Notes: a model not told the origin generated them from the letters alone. DNA of 64,000 nt from Halorubrum depositum (GCF_007671725.1 NZ_VCNM01000002.1:1302001-1366000); one strand, 5' to 3'; positions 19,038-27,180 are shown, numbered from the stretch's first letter. Made by a program: numbers and translations.

Positions 19038-19409
19038 CCGGTCCGTCCGGTCGCGGCGTCGAGGGGTCCGTATCCGTGAAGTGAGGACCGCGCGAAGAGA
19101 GACGAAAAAGGGGAGCGTGGGGGAGAGGCGCGCCGAAAACCGGCGCGCCGGGGGCCCGACGCGAGATGCGGGAGCCGTGTGCCTGCTCCGCAATCGGTGG
19201 TTATTGCCGAATCCTATAGTTGTGATACCGAATTATTTCGGTTTCCGGAGTCGGTCGTCAGTCGCGGGGAGACGAACGTATCGGTAATTATTCCGGACGG
19301 AAGAGAACGAAAGCCGATCTTTCGGGCGATCGAGCGGCGCTCCGCGGCGGGGGATCGGCGGCCGCTCGGCATCGAAACCATTAGTGTCGCCGGAGCGGAA
19401 CCGCGGGGT
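19038..19409. other. 372-base gene-free stretch with two AT-rich inverted-repeat motifs
   Basis: Between the peptidase and the next gene, 19195-19320 is clearly AT-richer than its surroundings. It holds a perfect inverted repeat ACCGAATTATTTCGGT (19227-19242) and the related CGGTAATTATTCCG (19282-19295), about 55 bases apart. They look like a repeated operator or a relic. No convincing TATA box precedes the gene at 19410 and no ORF is supported here. Confidence 0.4.
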
Positions 19410-19697
19410 ATGAGCGACAACGACGAGGCCGAGGAGAGCGAACCGGCCGTCGAGCTCGGCGAGGGACCGGACGTGGCGGGCGAGCCGATCGCCCGCGTCG
19501 CGTCCCGGCTCACGTGGCCCGCGAAGCGCAGCGACGTCGCCGCACAGGAGGGCGACGCGACGGTCCGGAGCCCGAACGGCGCTCGCGATCTCGACGACGT
19601 CCTCGCGGACTCCGACGTGCCGCTGTTCGAGAGCCGCAGCGAGTTCGTTGCGGAGGTCGAGGAGCTCGTCGGGCGCGGTCCGGTCGCGACCGAGTAG
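19410..19697 (+). CDS. Small acidic haloarchaeal protein (DUF5789-like)
   Basis: 95 residues: acidic start MSDNDEAEESEPAVELGEG, then ARVASRLTWPAKRSDVAAQEGD, DLDDVLADSDVPLFESRSEF and a C-terminal helix. The order of a wP-x4-S element, a TVRSPNGAR-like strand and a short helix matches what I remember of DUF5789, a family restricted to Halobacteria. Function is unknown. The family name is from memory and was not searched. Confidence 0.75.
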   Translation: MSDNDEAEESEPAVELGEGPDVAGEPIARVASRLTWPAKRSDVAAQEGDATVRSPNGARDLDDVLADSDVPLFESRSEFVAEVEELVGRGPVATE

Positions 19698-19704
19698 CAT
19701 CGTC

Positions 19705-19746
19705 GGTCCGTCCCGCCCGGTCCGTCCCGCCCGGTCCGTCCCGCCC
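19705..19746 (+). repeat. Three perfect tandem copies of a 14-base unit
   Basis: GGTCCGTCCCGCCC is repeated three times without change in the 121-base gap between two small genes. It is probably a slippage product. Its effect, if any, is unknown. Confidence 0.85.
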
Positions 19747-19818
19747 GATCCTGCCCCGCTTCGTTCCGACCCGCTCCTCCGCCGCGGCCTTTTTGTTCCG
19801 ACGACGCGGAGTCGACGT

Positions 19819-20265
19819 ATGGCGATCCCCTTCGATCCGCACGAGCTGGACCCCGAGGAGTACGGCGAGACGCGCGCGACGCTGTCGATGGACCACGAGT
19901 CCGCGATCGAGCGCGTCCGCGAGGTGTGTCTCGACGCCGGCTTCGGCATCCCGGTCGAGTTCTCCCCGTCCGAGATGCTGAACGAGAAGGTCGACGCCGA
20001 CCGCGACCCGTACTACGTCCTCGGCGCCTGCAACCCGGCGATGGCGGACCGCGCGCTCGACGCGACCGACAAGCGCATCGGCGGGCTGTTCCCCTGCAAC
20101 ATGATCGTCTGGGAGGAGTCGCCCGGCGAGCAGGTCGTCTACCACGTCTCGATCATGAAGATCGCGCGCCTCCTCGGCATGCCCGTCGACGACGAGGAGA
20201 TGGACGCGATAATCGAGGACACCGGCGAGATGGTCGACGCGGTGTTCGCGGAGCTGGCGGAGTAG
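19819..20265 (+). CDS. DUF302 domain protein
   Basis: 148 residues: MAIPFDPHELDPEEYGETRA, then HESAIERVREVCLDAGFGIPVEF, YYVLGACNPAMADRALDATD and IGGLFPCNMIVWEESPGEQV. The G-x-CNP-x-A and LLPCNMVV-like elements are the signature of DUF302 (TT1751-like fold). Members are widespread and their role is unsettled; some occur with redox or membrane proteins. Two Cys (in GACNP and FPCN) are conserved-looking. Structured repeat copy 1 follows directly. Confidence 0.9.
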   Translation: MAIPFDPHELDPEEYGETRATLSMDHESAIERVREVCLDAGFGIPVEFSPSEMLNEKVDADRDPYYVLGACNPAMADRALDATDKRIGGLFPCNMIVWEESPGEQVVYHVSIMKIARLLGMPVDDEEMDAIIEDTGEMVDAVFAELAE

Positions 20266-20326
20266 TCGACGGCGACGGCGTCTCCGCGACGATGTTTTTA
20301 AAGAGGTCCGAGATCGACGAGTCCAG

Positions 20327-20335
20327 TATATAAAC
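20327..20335 (+). promoter_or_regulatory. TATA-like element before structured repeat copy 1
   Basis: TATATAAAC lies directly upstream of the element at 20341. It would start transcription about 25 bases downstream, inside the first hairpin region. This is a candidate promoter if the element is a gene. Confidence 0.35.
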
Positions 20336-20340
20336 GGCCG

Positions 20341-20600
20341 GTGCGGTGGCGCGCCGGTGAGCGCCCGTGAGGGCGCGAACCGAGCGCGAGGGAGGCGGCG
20401 GTCCGGCGCGGCCGCGCCCGCGCCGGAGCGTCCGCCGAGGCTGGGGAGGCGTGAGGTGCGGAGCGGCCGCGGACGGGTGGGACTCAAAGGGGCAGCCGTG
20501 AGCGGGGCGCAGGCGACCTAAGGACCGCAGGGAGGGAGCGGTAGCGACCGACAGAGGACCGCAGCGAGCGTGCGCCCCGCTCACGGCTGGGGCTTTGGAG
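20341..20600 (+). ncRNA. Dispersed structured element, copy 1 (candidate non-coding RNA)
   Basis: A 260-base element in the gap between the DUF302 and khtU genes, closely related to 30141-30386. Shared parts, in order, are TGCGGTGGCGCGC, a variable GC hairpin, GAGGCTGGGGAGGCGTGAGG, GTGGGACTCAAAGGGG, a closing stem, and GGGGCTTTGG. The stem arms 20493-20511 (CAGCCGTGAGCGGGGCGCA) and 20571-20589 pair perfectly over 19 bp around a 59-base inner region. Five stem positions differ from copy 2 and all are compensated, which means selection on structure. Strand is inferred from the upstream TATA box. A mobile MITE-like repeat is the main alternative to an RNA gene. Confidence 0.6.
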
Positions 20601-20686
20601 GCTGTCACCGACGATCTCAGGTCAGCTATATATAAACGAGCGACCGGACCGTCAGATGTCCCCGCCGACGGTCCCGAGTCGATCGA

Positions 20687-21922
20687 TCACAGCCGATCCG
20701 TCCCGCCGTCATCCACGCCTCGATCCAGCCACGAGACCGCGACCGACTCGAACGGCCCGGAGTACTGCATCAGCGTCGTCCCGAGGATTGCCATCACGAG
20801 CACGTAGCCGACCGCGAACGCGTTGATCGTCTGGGCGATCGCCGGGTCGAACGTCCCCGCCTCGGCCCCGCTCACGGCGACCGTCGCGATGATCAGCGAG
20901 AACTCCCCGCGGGTCGTCATCCCGAGCGCGACGCGGGTCGACCGCCGGGTGTCGAGATCGAAGGCCCGCCCGGCGAAGAAGCCGGTGACGAGCTTCGTCG
21001 GCGTCGTCACGAGCACCGCGAGCGCGATCAGCGCCGCCACGCCGCCGAACAGCAGCGGGTCGGTGACGAGCCCGATCCAGAAGAAGAACACCGCCGCGAA
21101 CGTGTCGCGGACGGGTTCGAGCAGCGTCTCGATCTCGTGGGCGTACTCCGTCGAGGCGAACGCCATCCCGACGAAGAAGGCCGCGACCGCCTCGCTGACG
21201 CCGAGCGCGAGCGCCGCGCCGGCGACGAGCACCACGGTCGCGATCGACCGGAGCGCGACGAACTCCGGGTTGTCGGTCGCCACCAGCCGGTCGAACGCCG
21301 GCGTGCCGTACTGGACCGCGGCCAGCAGCGCGAGGATGAACCCGACCGCGATCCCGACGTCGACCGCGGCCGCGACCACATCGCCGCCACCGAGCACGAG
21401 TGCGGAGGCCACGGCGAGGTAGACGGCGATAAACAGGTCCTCGTAGACGAGGGTCCCGAGCAGCGGCTCGGCCTCGTCGTTGGCGATCCAGCCGAGGTCG
21501 ATGAGCGACTTCGTGATCACCGCCGACGAGGAGATGTACACGATCCCGGCGAGCAGGAACGCGGGCAGGAGCGCCCCGAAGACGAGCCAGCCGAGGACGA
21601 GCCCGGCCCCGAAGTTCGCGAGGTCGATCGTCCCCGCCGTCCCGATCTGGCGCCGCCGCGCGAGCAGGCGGTCGAGGTTGAACTCCAGCCCGAGGAAAAA
21701 GAGGAGGAAGACGATCCCGAGCTCCGCGCCGAGCGCGATGAACTCCGTCTCGGGGACGTAGACGGTCCCGACCGCCGGCAGCGCGAGCCGCCCGAGGACG
21801 AACTCCCCGAGCAGCATCCCGGCGACGATGTAGAAGGGGATCACGGACTGGCCGACGCGGTTCGCGAGCCCGCCGGCGACCGCGACCGCGGCGAACATGA
21901 CGCCGACGTCGAGCAGCGCCAC
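20687..21922 (-). CDS. Cation:proton antiporter, CPA2 membrane subunit (KhtU/KefB-like)
   Basis: 411 residues with 11-12 membrane spans starting MALLDVGVMFAAVAVAGGLA from a GTG codon. Conserved elements of the CPA2 (PF00999) family are visible: LFFLGLEFNLDRLL, the ISSSAVITKSLIDLGWIANDEAE region with its ion-path acidic residues, and MTTRGEFSLI. There is no cytoplasmic TrkA-N domain, so the regulatory part is the separate TrkA-C protein encoded just upstream (82 bases). This is the arrangement of KhtTU-type K+/H+ antiporters. The likely role is K+ or Na+ efflux in pH or osmotic control. Confidence 0.85.
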   Translation of the reverse strand: MALLDVGVMFAAVAVAGGLANRVGQSVIPFYIVAGMLLGEFVLGRLALPAVGTVYVPETEFIALGAELGIVFLLFFLGLEFNLDRLLARRRQIGTAGTIDLANFGAGLVLGWLVFGALLPAFLLAGIVYISSSAVITKSLIDLGWIANDEAEPLLGTLVYEDLFIAVYLAVASALVLGGGDVVAAAVDVGIAVGFILALLAAVQYGTPAFDRLVATDNPEFVALRSIATVVLVAGAALALGVSEAVAAFFVGMAFASTEYAHEIETLLEPVRDTFAAVFFFWIGLVTDPLLFGGVAALIALAVLVTTPTKLVTGFFAGRAFDLDTRRSTRVALGMTTRGEFSLIIATVAVSGAEAGTFDPAIAQTINAFAVGYVLVMAILGTTLMQYSGPFESVAVSWLDRGVDDGGTDRL

Positions 21923-22004
21923 TACCGGCCACCTCCGGGGCGGGCTATCGGAGCGGTCGAGCCGGCTATCGGAGCGATCGCCCCGACCGCGTCGTCGCGG
22001 CCGC

Positions 22005-22484
22005 TCATCCGGTGAGGAGCTCCTCGAACGCCGCGCAGTTCTCCGGCGTCCCCACTCCGATGACCGTGTCGCTCTCGCGGAGCGTCGTGTCGGCGCTCGG
22101 GCTGTCGATGACCTCGCCGTCGCGCTGGATCGCCACGACGGCGAGTCCGGTCCGGTTGCCGATGTCCGCGCTCTCCAGCGTCTCGCCGATGAGCGGCGAT
22201 CCCGGCTGGAGCTCGTACCACTCCAGGAGGATGCCGCCGGGCAGGGTCGTCTCCTGCGTGTCGGGCTCGACCGGCTGGAAGTACGCGCCCTCGACGATCG
22301 AGCCGATCGTCCGGGCGAGGTCGTCGCCGAACTCGAACACCTTCTCCGAGTCGGCGTCCGGGTCGGGCCGGCGGAACAGCTCGCGTTTGCCCGTGTTGTG
22401 GATGACGACGACCATCTCGCCGTCGTCGAGCTCGATCTCGAACTTCTTCCCGACGCCGGGGAGGTCGGATTCGCGGATCGTCAT
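22005..22484 (-). CDS. Antiporter regulatory subunit with TrkA-C (RCK-C) domain (KhtT-like)
   Basis: 159 residues: MTIRESDLPGVGKKFEIELD and a small N-terminal beta domain, then TrkA-C from about residue 70 (EWYELQPGSPLIGETLESAD and DTVIGVGTPENCAAFEELL). KhtT proteins share exactly this order and gate the partner antiporter, in some bacteria by binding a nucleotide such as c-di-AMP. The ATG at 22482-22484 is chosen because GCGTAATAGG (22504-22513) gives a TATA-like box 20-29 bases upstream. It is the first gene of a two-gene operon with the antiporter. Confidence 0.85.
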   Translation of the reverse strand: MTIRESDLPGVGKKFEIELDDGEMVVVIHNTGKRELFRRPDPDADSEKVFEFGDDLARTIGSIVEGAYFQPVEPDTQETTLPGGILLEWYELQPGSPLIGETLESADIGNRTGLAVVAIQRDGEVIDSPSADTTLRESDTVIGVGTPENCAAFEELLTG

Positions 22485-22503
22485 ACCGAGGGGAGCGGTG
22501 CCA

Positions 22504-22513
22504 GCGTAATAGG
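22504..22513 (-). promoter_or_regulatory. TATA-like element of the antiporter operon
   Basis: CCTATTACGC on the minus strand lies 20-29 bases ahead of the regulatory-subunit ATG. Confidence 0.45.
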
Positions 22514-22633
22514 TGTACACGTCGCGGGCGCCGGGCTCGGGCGACGATCGTGCGACGCGCGTGCGACCGGACGCCCCCGACGCGCGACCGCCCCGCACCA
22601 AACGCTAAGTGGGGTGAGACCGAGAGGTCGACC

Positions 22634-22981
22634 ATGTGGGGATCCCGGAGGAGCCGGGACCGGCGGACGGTGACCTGTATCGCGTGCGGCGACTCGCTGC
22701 TGCGCGAGGACGCGCGCGAGTACGACAAGGAGGGGGACCGCTGGAACCGGCGCGACAAGGAGTTCGAGTACCTCTGTACCGACTGCGACGACGAGCTCTG
22801 TCACCAGCCCCGCGACGGGCTCGAGTCGCTCGTCTGTTCCATCGAGGGCGACGGGCTCTCGCGCGAGGAGTTCCTCGGCCGCTACGCCGACGCAGTGGCG
22901 CTCGACGGGAGCGACGACGACGCGACCGGGTCTCGCGGCCGATCCGACCGCGACCGGGAGCCGTCGGACCGCGACCGCTAG
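22634..22981 (+). CDS. Small zinc-finger-like haloarchaeal protein
   Basis: 115 residues: MWGSRRSRDRRTVTCIACGD, with Cys pairs CIAC (about residues 15-18) and CTDC (about 49-52). Two further Cys (DELCHQP and LVCSIEG) follow, then a C-terminal Asp/Arg-rich tail (SDRDREPSDRDR). The four paired Cys suggest one zinc site. Such proteins are common in Halobacteria and uncharacterised. The ATG at 22634 excludes a low-complexity leader possible from 22550. Confidence 0.7.
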   Translation: MWGSRRSRDRRTVTCIACGDSLLREDAREYDKEGDRWNRRDKEFEYLCTDCDDELCHQPRDGLESLVCSIEGDGLSREEFLGRYADAVALDGSDDDATGSRGRSDRDREPSDRDR

Positions 22982-23081
22982 CGCGCTCCGCCGGCGCACC
23001 GCGTCCGACGGCCCCTCCCGCCCCCCGACGGGGCTTTCCGACCCCGACAGGCCTTTCTAACGGACCCGCGTTGGTCCCGGT

Positions 23082-24383
23082 ATGTCAGACGACGAGCCGA
23101 AACCGGGGTCCGCCGAGGACCAGGGTCCCGTGACGATCACGCCGGAGCTGGCGGACCGCCTCGCCGACAAGCGGGCGGACCTGTTCGAGGAGTTCGAGAT
23201 CCCCGACGAGTTCCCGAACGAGGTCCTGCGCGAGGCCGAGACTCGGACCGAGGGCGTGTACGAGGAGATCGAAGCCGAGATCGACGAGCGCGAGGACCTC
23301 CGCGACCTGACGACGTGGACCACCGACCCGGTCGACGCGCAGGACTTCGACGACGCGATCTCCATCGAGCGCGAGGAGGGCGCCTACCGGCTGTGGGTCC
23401 ACATCGCCGACGTCACCCACTACGTCACGCCCGACACGGCGATGTGGGAGGAGGCGGTGAAGCGCGCGAACACCGTCTACCTGCCCGACTACACGATCCA
23501 CATGCTCCCGCCGGTGCTCGCGGAGACGGTCTGCTCGCTCGTCCCCAACGAGGACCGGCTCGCGCACACCGTCGAGATGGAGATCGACGACGAGACGCTC
23601 TCGTTCGAGGACATCGACATCTACAAGTCCGTCATCAACTCCGACGAGCGGCTCACCTACTCCGAGTGTGAGAACCGCCTCGAAGATCCCTCGCTCCCCC
23701 TCGGCGAGGAGAACGCGCTCGCCTTCGAGCTCGCCGACCGGATGCACGAGCAGCGCAAGGAGGACGGATCGCTCGTGTTGAACCCGCGCCGCGACCGCGC
23801 GCACACCATCATCGAGGAGTCGATGCTGAAGGCGAACAAGGCGGTGACGCACACCCTGATGTGGGACCGCGGCGTCGAGGCGATGTACCGCGTCCACCCG
23901 CAGCCGACCCCCGACCAGTGGAGCGAGGCGCTGAAGGAGATCCAGGAGCTCAACGGCGTCTCCATCCCCGGCGACGCGTGGGGCGACGACCCGCGCAAGG
24001 CGGTCAACGCCGCCCTCGAAGAGTCTCCGGGGCGCCAGCTCAACAAGATCCAGCGCGCCGTGCTGAAGGTGATGCCCCGCGCGAAGTACATGAACGACCC
24101 GTTCGGCGGCCACCACGCGCTCAATTTCGACATCTACGGCCACTTCACCTCGCCCATCCGCCGGCTCTCGGACACGATCAACCACTGGATCGTCCACGAG
24201 AACGACGTGCCGGAGACCCTCGTCGAGCTGTGCGACCACGCCAGCGACCGACAGAAGGACGGCGAGACGGTCGAACGCATATACAAGCAGTTCCTCCAAG
24301 AGCAGGGGCTCGATCCCCACGCGGTGAACAACCGCGGGATCGAGGTCGTCGACGACGCCGAGGAAGCGAAACACACGGTCTAA
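23082..24383 (+). CDS. rnr: Ribonuclease R/II family exoribonuclease, catalytic domain only
   Basis: 3'-5' exoribonuclease of 433 residues. The RNB active site is visible as DPVDAQDFDDAIS (Asp82, Asp85/88, Asp90/91), with FGGHHALNFDIYGHFTSPIRR later. Bacterial RNase R has two cold-shock domains in front and an S1 domain behind; here both are absent and the RNB domain is nearly the whole protein. From memory, a short RNase R of this type is the known exonuclease in Haloferax, which lacks an exosome. It therefore probably does general RNA turnover. Confidence 0.9.
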   Translation: MSDDEPKPGSAEDQGPVTITPELADRLADKRADLFEEFEIPDEFPNEVLREAETRTEGVYEEIEAEIDEREDLRDLTTWTTDPVDAQDFDDAISIEREEGAYRLWVHIADVTHYVTPDTAMWEEAVKRANTVYLPDYTIHMLPPVLAETVCSLVPNEDRLAHTVEMEIDDETLSFEDIDIYKSVINSDERLTYSECENRLEDPSLPLGEENALAFELADRMHEQRKEDGSLVLNPRRDRAHTIIEESMLKANKAVTHTLMWDRGVEAMYRVHPQPTPDQWSEALKEIQELNGVSIPGDAWGDDPRKAVNAALEESPGRQLNKIQRAVLKVMPRAKYMNDPFGGHHALNFDIYGHFTSPIRRLSDTINHWIVHENDVPETLVELCDHASDRQKDGETVERIYKQFLQEQGLDPHAVNNRGIEVVDDAEEAKHTV

Positions 24384-24507
24384 CGCCTCGACTCGCCCGC
24401 CTCCCCTCGCGACTCCCCTCTCCCCGCCTCGGCTCCCCCCACCCGTCTCACCTTCCCTCACCCGCCCCGCCGAAGCGTATAGACCGTCGGAGTCCCTATC
24501 GTTCGAC

Positions 24508-24936
24508 ATGACCCATCACGACCACGACGAGCGCCGCGCCGCCGATCGGATCGCCGACCGGGACCGCACGCCGGCCGAGCGGGACGCGGAGCGAGCCGCC
24601 ACGGTCGGCGGGTTCACGGGAGCGGTCCTCGGCGCCCGCGGCGGTCCGATCGGCGCCGGGATCGGCGCTTTCCTCGGCGGATCGACCGGCTACGCCGTTG
24701 GCTACGCGCTGAGCGAACTGGAGGGGAAGCGCGACGACCCTCACGAGACGACGCTCGACGACTACGCGACCGGCGACGGGCCGGATCGCGTGGCGGGCGG
24801 CAGCCGAGACGACGCCGGCGACGATCATGGAGACGACGGACCGGTGCGGATCGAAGTCGGGGAGGAGGACGACGAGGGTAACGAAGGCGGCGAGGACAAC
24901 GAGGGCGGCGAGGACGACCACCGGTCCGGGAAGTGA
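24508..24936 (+). CDS. Small protein with glycine-zipper segment and acidic tail
   Basis: 142 residues: a charged His/Asp/Arg-rich start (MTHHDHDERRAADRIADRD), a glycine-zipper-like segment at about 35-72 (GGFTGAVLGARGGPIGAGIG and GGSTGYAVGYALSELEGK), and an acidic tail with a repeated EGGEDNEGGED element. The Gly/Ala pattern suggests membrane association, or a coat-like assembly like that of glycine-zipper lipoproteins. It carries no signal peptide. Function is unknown. The opposite-strand ORF here is judged a shadow. Confidence 0.6.
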   Translation: MTHHDHDERRAADRIADRDRTPAERDAERAATVGGFTGAVLGARGGPIGAGIGAFLGGSTGYAVGYALSELEGKRDDPHETTLDDYATGDGPDRVAGGSRDDAGDDHGDDGPVRIEVGEEDDEGNEGGEDNEGGEDDHRSGK

Positions 24937-24958
24937 CCGGCGCGCGCGACGCTCGTCG

Positions 24959-26233
24959 TCAGTCCCGCCGGGTCGCGAAGCGGGCGATCGCGGCCGCCGA
25001 GAGCGCGCCCGCGACCGCGATGCCGGCGAGGACGAGGAACAGCTCGCGGGGACCGGCGCGGGTGAGGACCCACCCCGCGAGCGCGGCGCCGAGCGAGCCG
25101 ACGCCGAAGATGCCGAGGTACGTGTAGCCGAACGAGATGCCGCGCGCCTCGCTCGGCGAGTAGGCCGCGACCGTCGCCTGCGAGAGCGGCTGCACGGTGA
25201 ACAGCGCGACGCCGAGCGCGAGCGAGACCGCGAGGAACGACGCGGTGGTCGCGCCGGCGGGGACGAACAGCAGCGCGAGGACCGCGAGGACGGACATGAG
25301 CGCGATCAGCCCCCGCTCCGGGCGGATCCGGTCGGCGATCCGCCCGCCGAGGTACTGCCCGAGGACGCCGACCGTGAGGACGGCGACGTACACGTACCGC
25401 GCGAGGTCGAACTCCTCGGCGTACGGGCTCTCGGGGTCGATGAGTTGGACGTCGATCAGCCCGCCGAGGGCGTCCCCGAGGAGGTCCGGCAGGAACGTGA
25501 GGAACGTCCGGTAGTAGAGCCCGCTGAACGTGACGAACGCGAACACGATCAGGAACCCCCCGGCGAGCAGGACCCGCGTGTCGTCGACGATCGTGGCCGG
25601 CGACACCTCGCCTTTGGCGCCGCCGCTTCCGGCGGCGCTCCCTCCCTCATCCCCGCCGTCGGCGGCCGCGGACGCCGGGAGCGCCGCGTCGACGTCGACG
25701 GTGACGCCGTACGCGGCGACGGCGACGGCGGGAACCGTGAGCGCGGCCGCGACGATCCGCCAATCGAACGCCAGGAGGAGCAGCGCGGTCGCCAGCGGGC
25801 CGAGGGCGATGCCGAGGTTGCCGCCGATCCCGTGGTAGCCGAGCGCGGTCCCGCGCTGCTCCACGGACTTGGAGAGCAGCGACAGCCCCGCGGGGTGGTA
25901 GACGCTCGCGGTGACGCCCCACACGCCGATGGCGAGCGCGAGCGCGAGCAGGTTCGGGGCGACGCTCACGAGGAGGAACGACGCCGCCATCCCGCCGAGA
26001 CACGCGAGGATGAGCGGCTTGGAACCGAACCGGTCGACAAGGATGCCGCCGGGGAGCGCGCCGACCCCGAACAGCCCGTAGCCGACGGTGGAGACGAGCC
26101 CGAGCGTGGCCGCGGTCGTCGAGAACTCCGCGATCCACACCGTCAGCAGGATCGGGATCGAGAGCTCGTAGGTGTGAACGAGCCCGTGCGAGCCGGCGGT
26201 GAAGGCGACGATCCGTCTCTCGGCGCGGTCCAT
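24959..26233 (-). CDS. Major facilitator superfamily transporter
   Basis: 424 residues, about 12 hydrophobic segments, starting MDRAERRIVAFTAGSHGLVH. The MFS loop 2-3 element is seen as GALPGGILVDRFGSKPLIL, the equivalent in the second half as GQYLGGRIADRIRPERGLI. Between the halves lies a 35-residue Ala/Gly/Asp/Ser-rich linker. The HTYELSIPILLTVW start recalls fosmidomycin-resistance-type (Fsr-like) MFS proteins, but the substrate cannot be assigned. It converges with the glycine-zipper gene. Confidence 0.85.
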   Translation of the reverse strand: MDRAERRIVAFTAGSHGLVHTYELSIPILLTVWIAEFSTTAATLGLVSTVGYGLFGVGALPGGILVDRFGSKPLILACLGGMAASFLLVSVAPNLLALALAIGVWGVTASVYHPAGLSLLSKSVEQRGTALGYHGIGGNLGIALGPLATALLLLAFDWRIVAAALTVPAVAVAAYGVTVDVDAALPASAAADGGDEGGSAAGSGGAKGEVSPATIVDDTRVLLAGGFLIVFAFVTFSGLYYRTFLTFLPDLLGDALGGLIDVQLIDPESPYAEEFDLARYVYVAVLTVGVLGQYLGGRIADRIRPERGLIALMSVLAVLALLFVPAGATTASFLAVSLALGVALFTVQPLSQATVAAYSPSEARGISFGYTYLGIFGVGSLGAALAGWVLTRAGPRELFLVLAGIAVAGALSAAAIARFATRRD

Positions 26234-26326
26234 CGGCCGACCGTTCCCCGCGACCGGGCATAGCTCCGGTGGTTGCTGCCGGGGTTGCCGGGAGTGACGG
26301 CCCCGGACGACCCCCGGACGCCCGCG

Positions 26327-26953
26327 TCACTCCAGATCCGACGGCTGGGTGCCGACCCCCTCCGGCCAGCCCGTCGGTTGCGCCGCGCTCGGCTCGGCGT
26401 GCGACCGCTTCAGCACCATCGGCGTGCGCTCCAGGGAGAGCACGAGCTCGTCGTCCTGGTTGTACGCGCGCAGTTCCGTGGTGACGATCCCGACGTGGTC
26501 GCGGGAGTCGGACTCGCGCTTGTCGAGCACCTCGGACTCCGCGAACAGCGTGTCGCCGTGGAAGACGGGCGCGTGGTGGCGGATCTCGTCGTAGCCGAGG
26601 TTCGCGGTGGCGTTGGCGCTCACGTCGACGACGCTCATCCCGACCGCCAGCGCGATGACGAAGGTGCCGTCGACGAGGCGCTCGCCGAACTCCGTCTCGG
26701 CGGCGTACGCCTCGTTGAAGTGCATCGGATTGACGTTCATCGTGAGGTTGGTGAACCAGACGTTGTCCGTCTCGGTCACCGTCCGCCCGTACGGGTGCTT
26801 GTACACGTCGCCGACCGCGAAGTCCTCGTAGTACCGGCCCTCCCAGCCGGCGACGAGCCGGCGGTCGGCGCCGCCGTCGGTCGCGGCGGTCGGATTTCGC
26901 TCGTCGGTCGCGTCTGAGCTCCCGCGGTCGTGCGCGTCGGTGTCGCGAACCAT
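26327..26953 (-). CDS. MaoC-like hot-dog-fold dehydratase/hydratase
   Basis: 208 residues. A disordered start of about 35 residues is followed by YYEDFAVGDVYKHPYGRTVT, then WFTNLTMNVNPMHFNEAYA (the hydratase element with catalytic Asn/His positions), GERLVDGTFVIALAVGMSV and HAPVFHGDTLFAESEVLDK. It belongs to the MaoC/R-hydratase family and most resembles single-domain forms close to mesaconyl-CoA or beta-methylmalyl-CoA hydratases. The substrate is probably an enoyl-CoA thioester. No pathway partners are adjacent, so the role is open. Confidence 0.87.
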   Translation of the reverse strand: MVRDTDAHDRGSSDATDERNPTAATDGGADRRLVAGWEGRYYEDFAVGDVYKHPYGRTVTETDNVWFTNLTMNVNPMHFNEAYAAETEFGERLVDGTFVIALAVGMSVVDVSANATANLGYDEIRHHAPVFHGDTLFAESEVLDKRESDSRDHVGIVTTELRAYNQDDELVLSLERTPMVLKRSHAEPSAAQPTGWPEGVGTQPSDLE

Positions 26954-27015
26954 ACCGCGTACCGAGGGGAACGACCGACAAAAAGAGGACCGGGTTCGCG
27001 GGACCCGCCCGCGCG

Positions 27016-27150
27016 TTACACGAAGTTGAACGAGGTGTACAGCAGCAGCGCGACGGAGACGACGATGACGAGCACCAGCCAGCCGATCATGATCGCGCCC
27101 ATCTGGCGATGCGAGAGGTTCGTTCCCTCGAGGATCTCTGAGACGCCCAT
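27016..27150 (-). CDS. Tiny single-span membrane protein (44 residues)
   Basis: Reads MGVSEILEGTNLSHRQMGAI, then a hydrophobic helix of about 23 residues ending LLLYTSFNFV. The ATG at 27148-27150 is preferred over longer in-frame starts because a TATA-like AGTATTTAAT (27171-27180) lies 21-30 bases upstream. The function is unknown. Because it is only 44 residues long the gene call rests on the promoter spacing and the clean signal-anchor shape. Confidence 0.6.
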   Translation of the reverse strand: MGVSEILEGTNLSHRQMGAIMIGWLVLVIVVSVALLLYTSFNFV

Positions 27151-27170
27151 ATCCCGACCGATTCGCCGAG

Positions 27171-27180
27171 AGTATTTAAT
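27171..27180 (-). promoter_or_regulatory. TATA-like element of the 44-residue membrane protein gene
   Basis: ATTAAATACT on the minus strand is 21-30 bases ahead of the ATG at 27150. Confidence 0.5.

Noticed and set aside
20153-20608. Hypothetical protein in structured repeat copy 1 (and a similar one at 29159-30478)
   Set aside because: The similar strings RPAHGCPFESHP and RASRGCPFESHP come from translating the same DNA repeat, not from a protein family. The compensated stem changes favour RNA or DNA structure.
24496-24921. Minus-strand ORF opposite the glycine-zipper gene with hydrophobic start
   Set aside because: The plus-strand frame has the haloarchaeal acidic tail and a coherent glycine-zipper segment; the minus frame lacks acidic bias.
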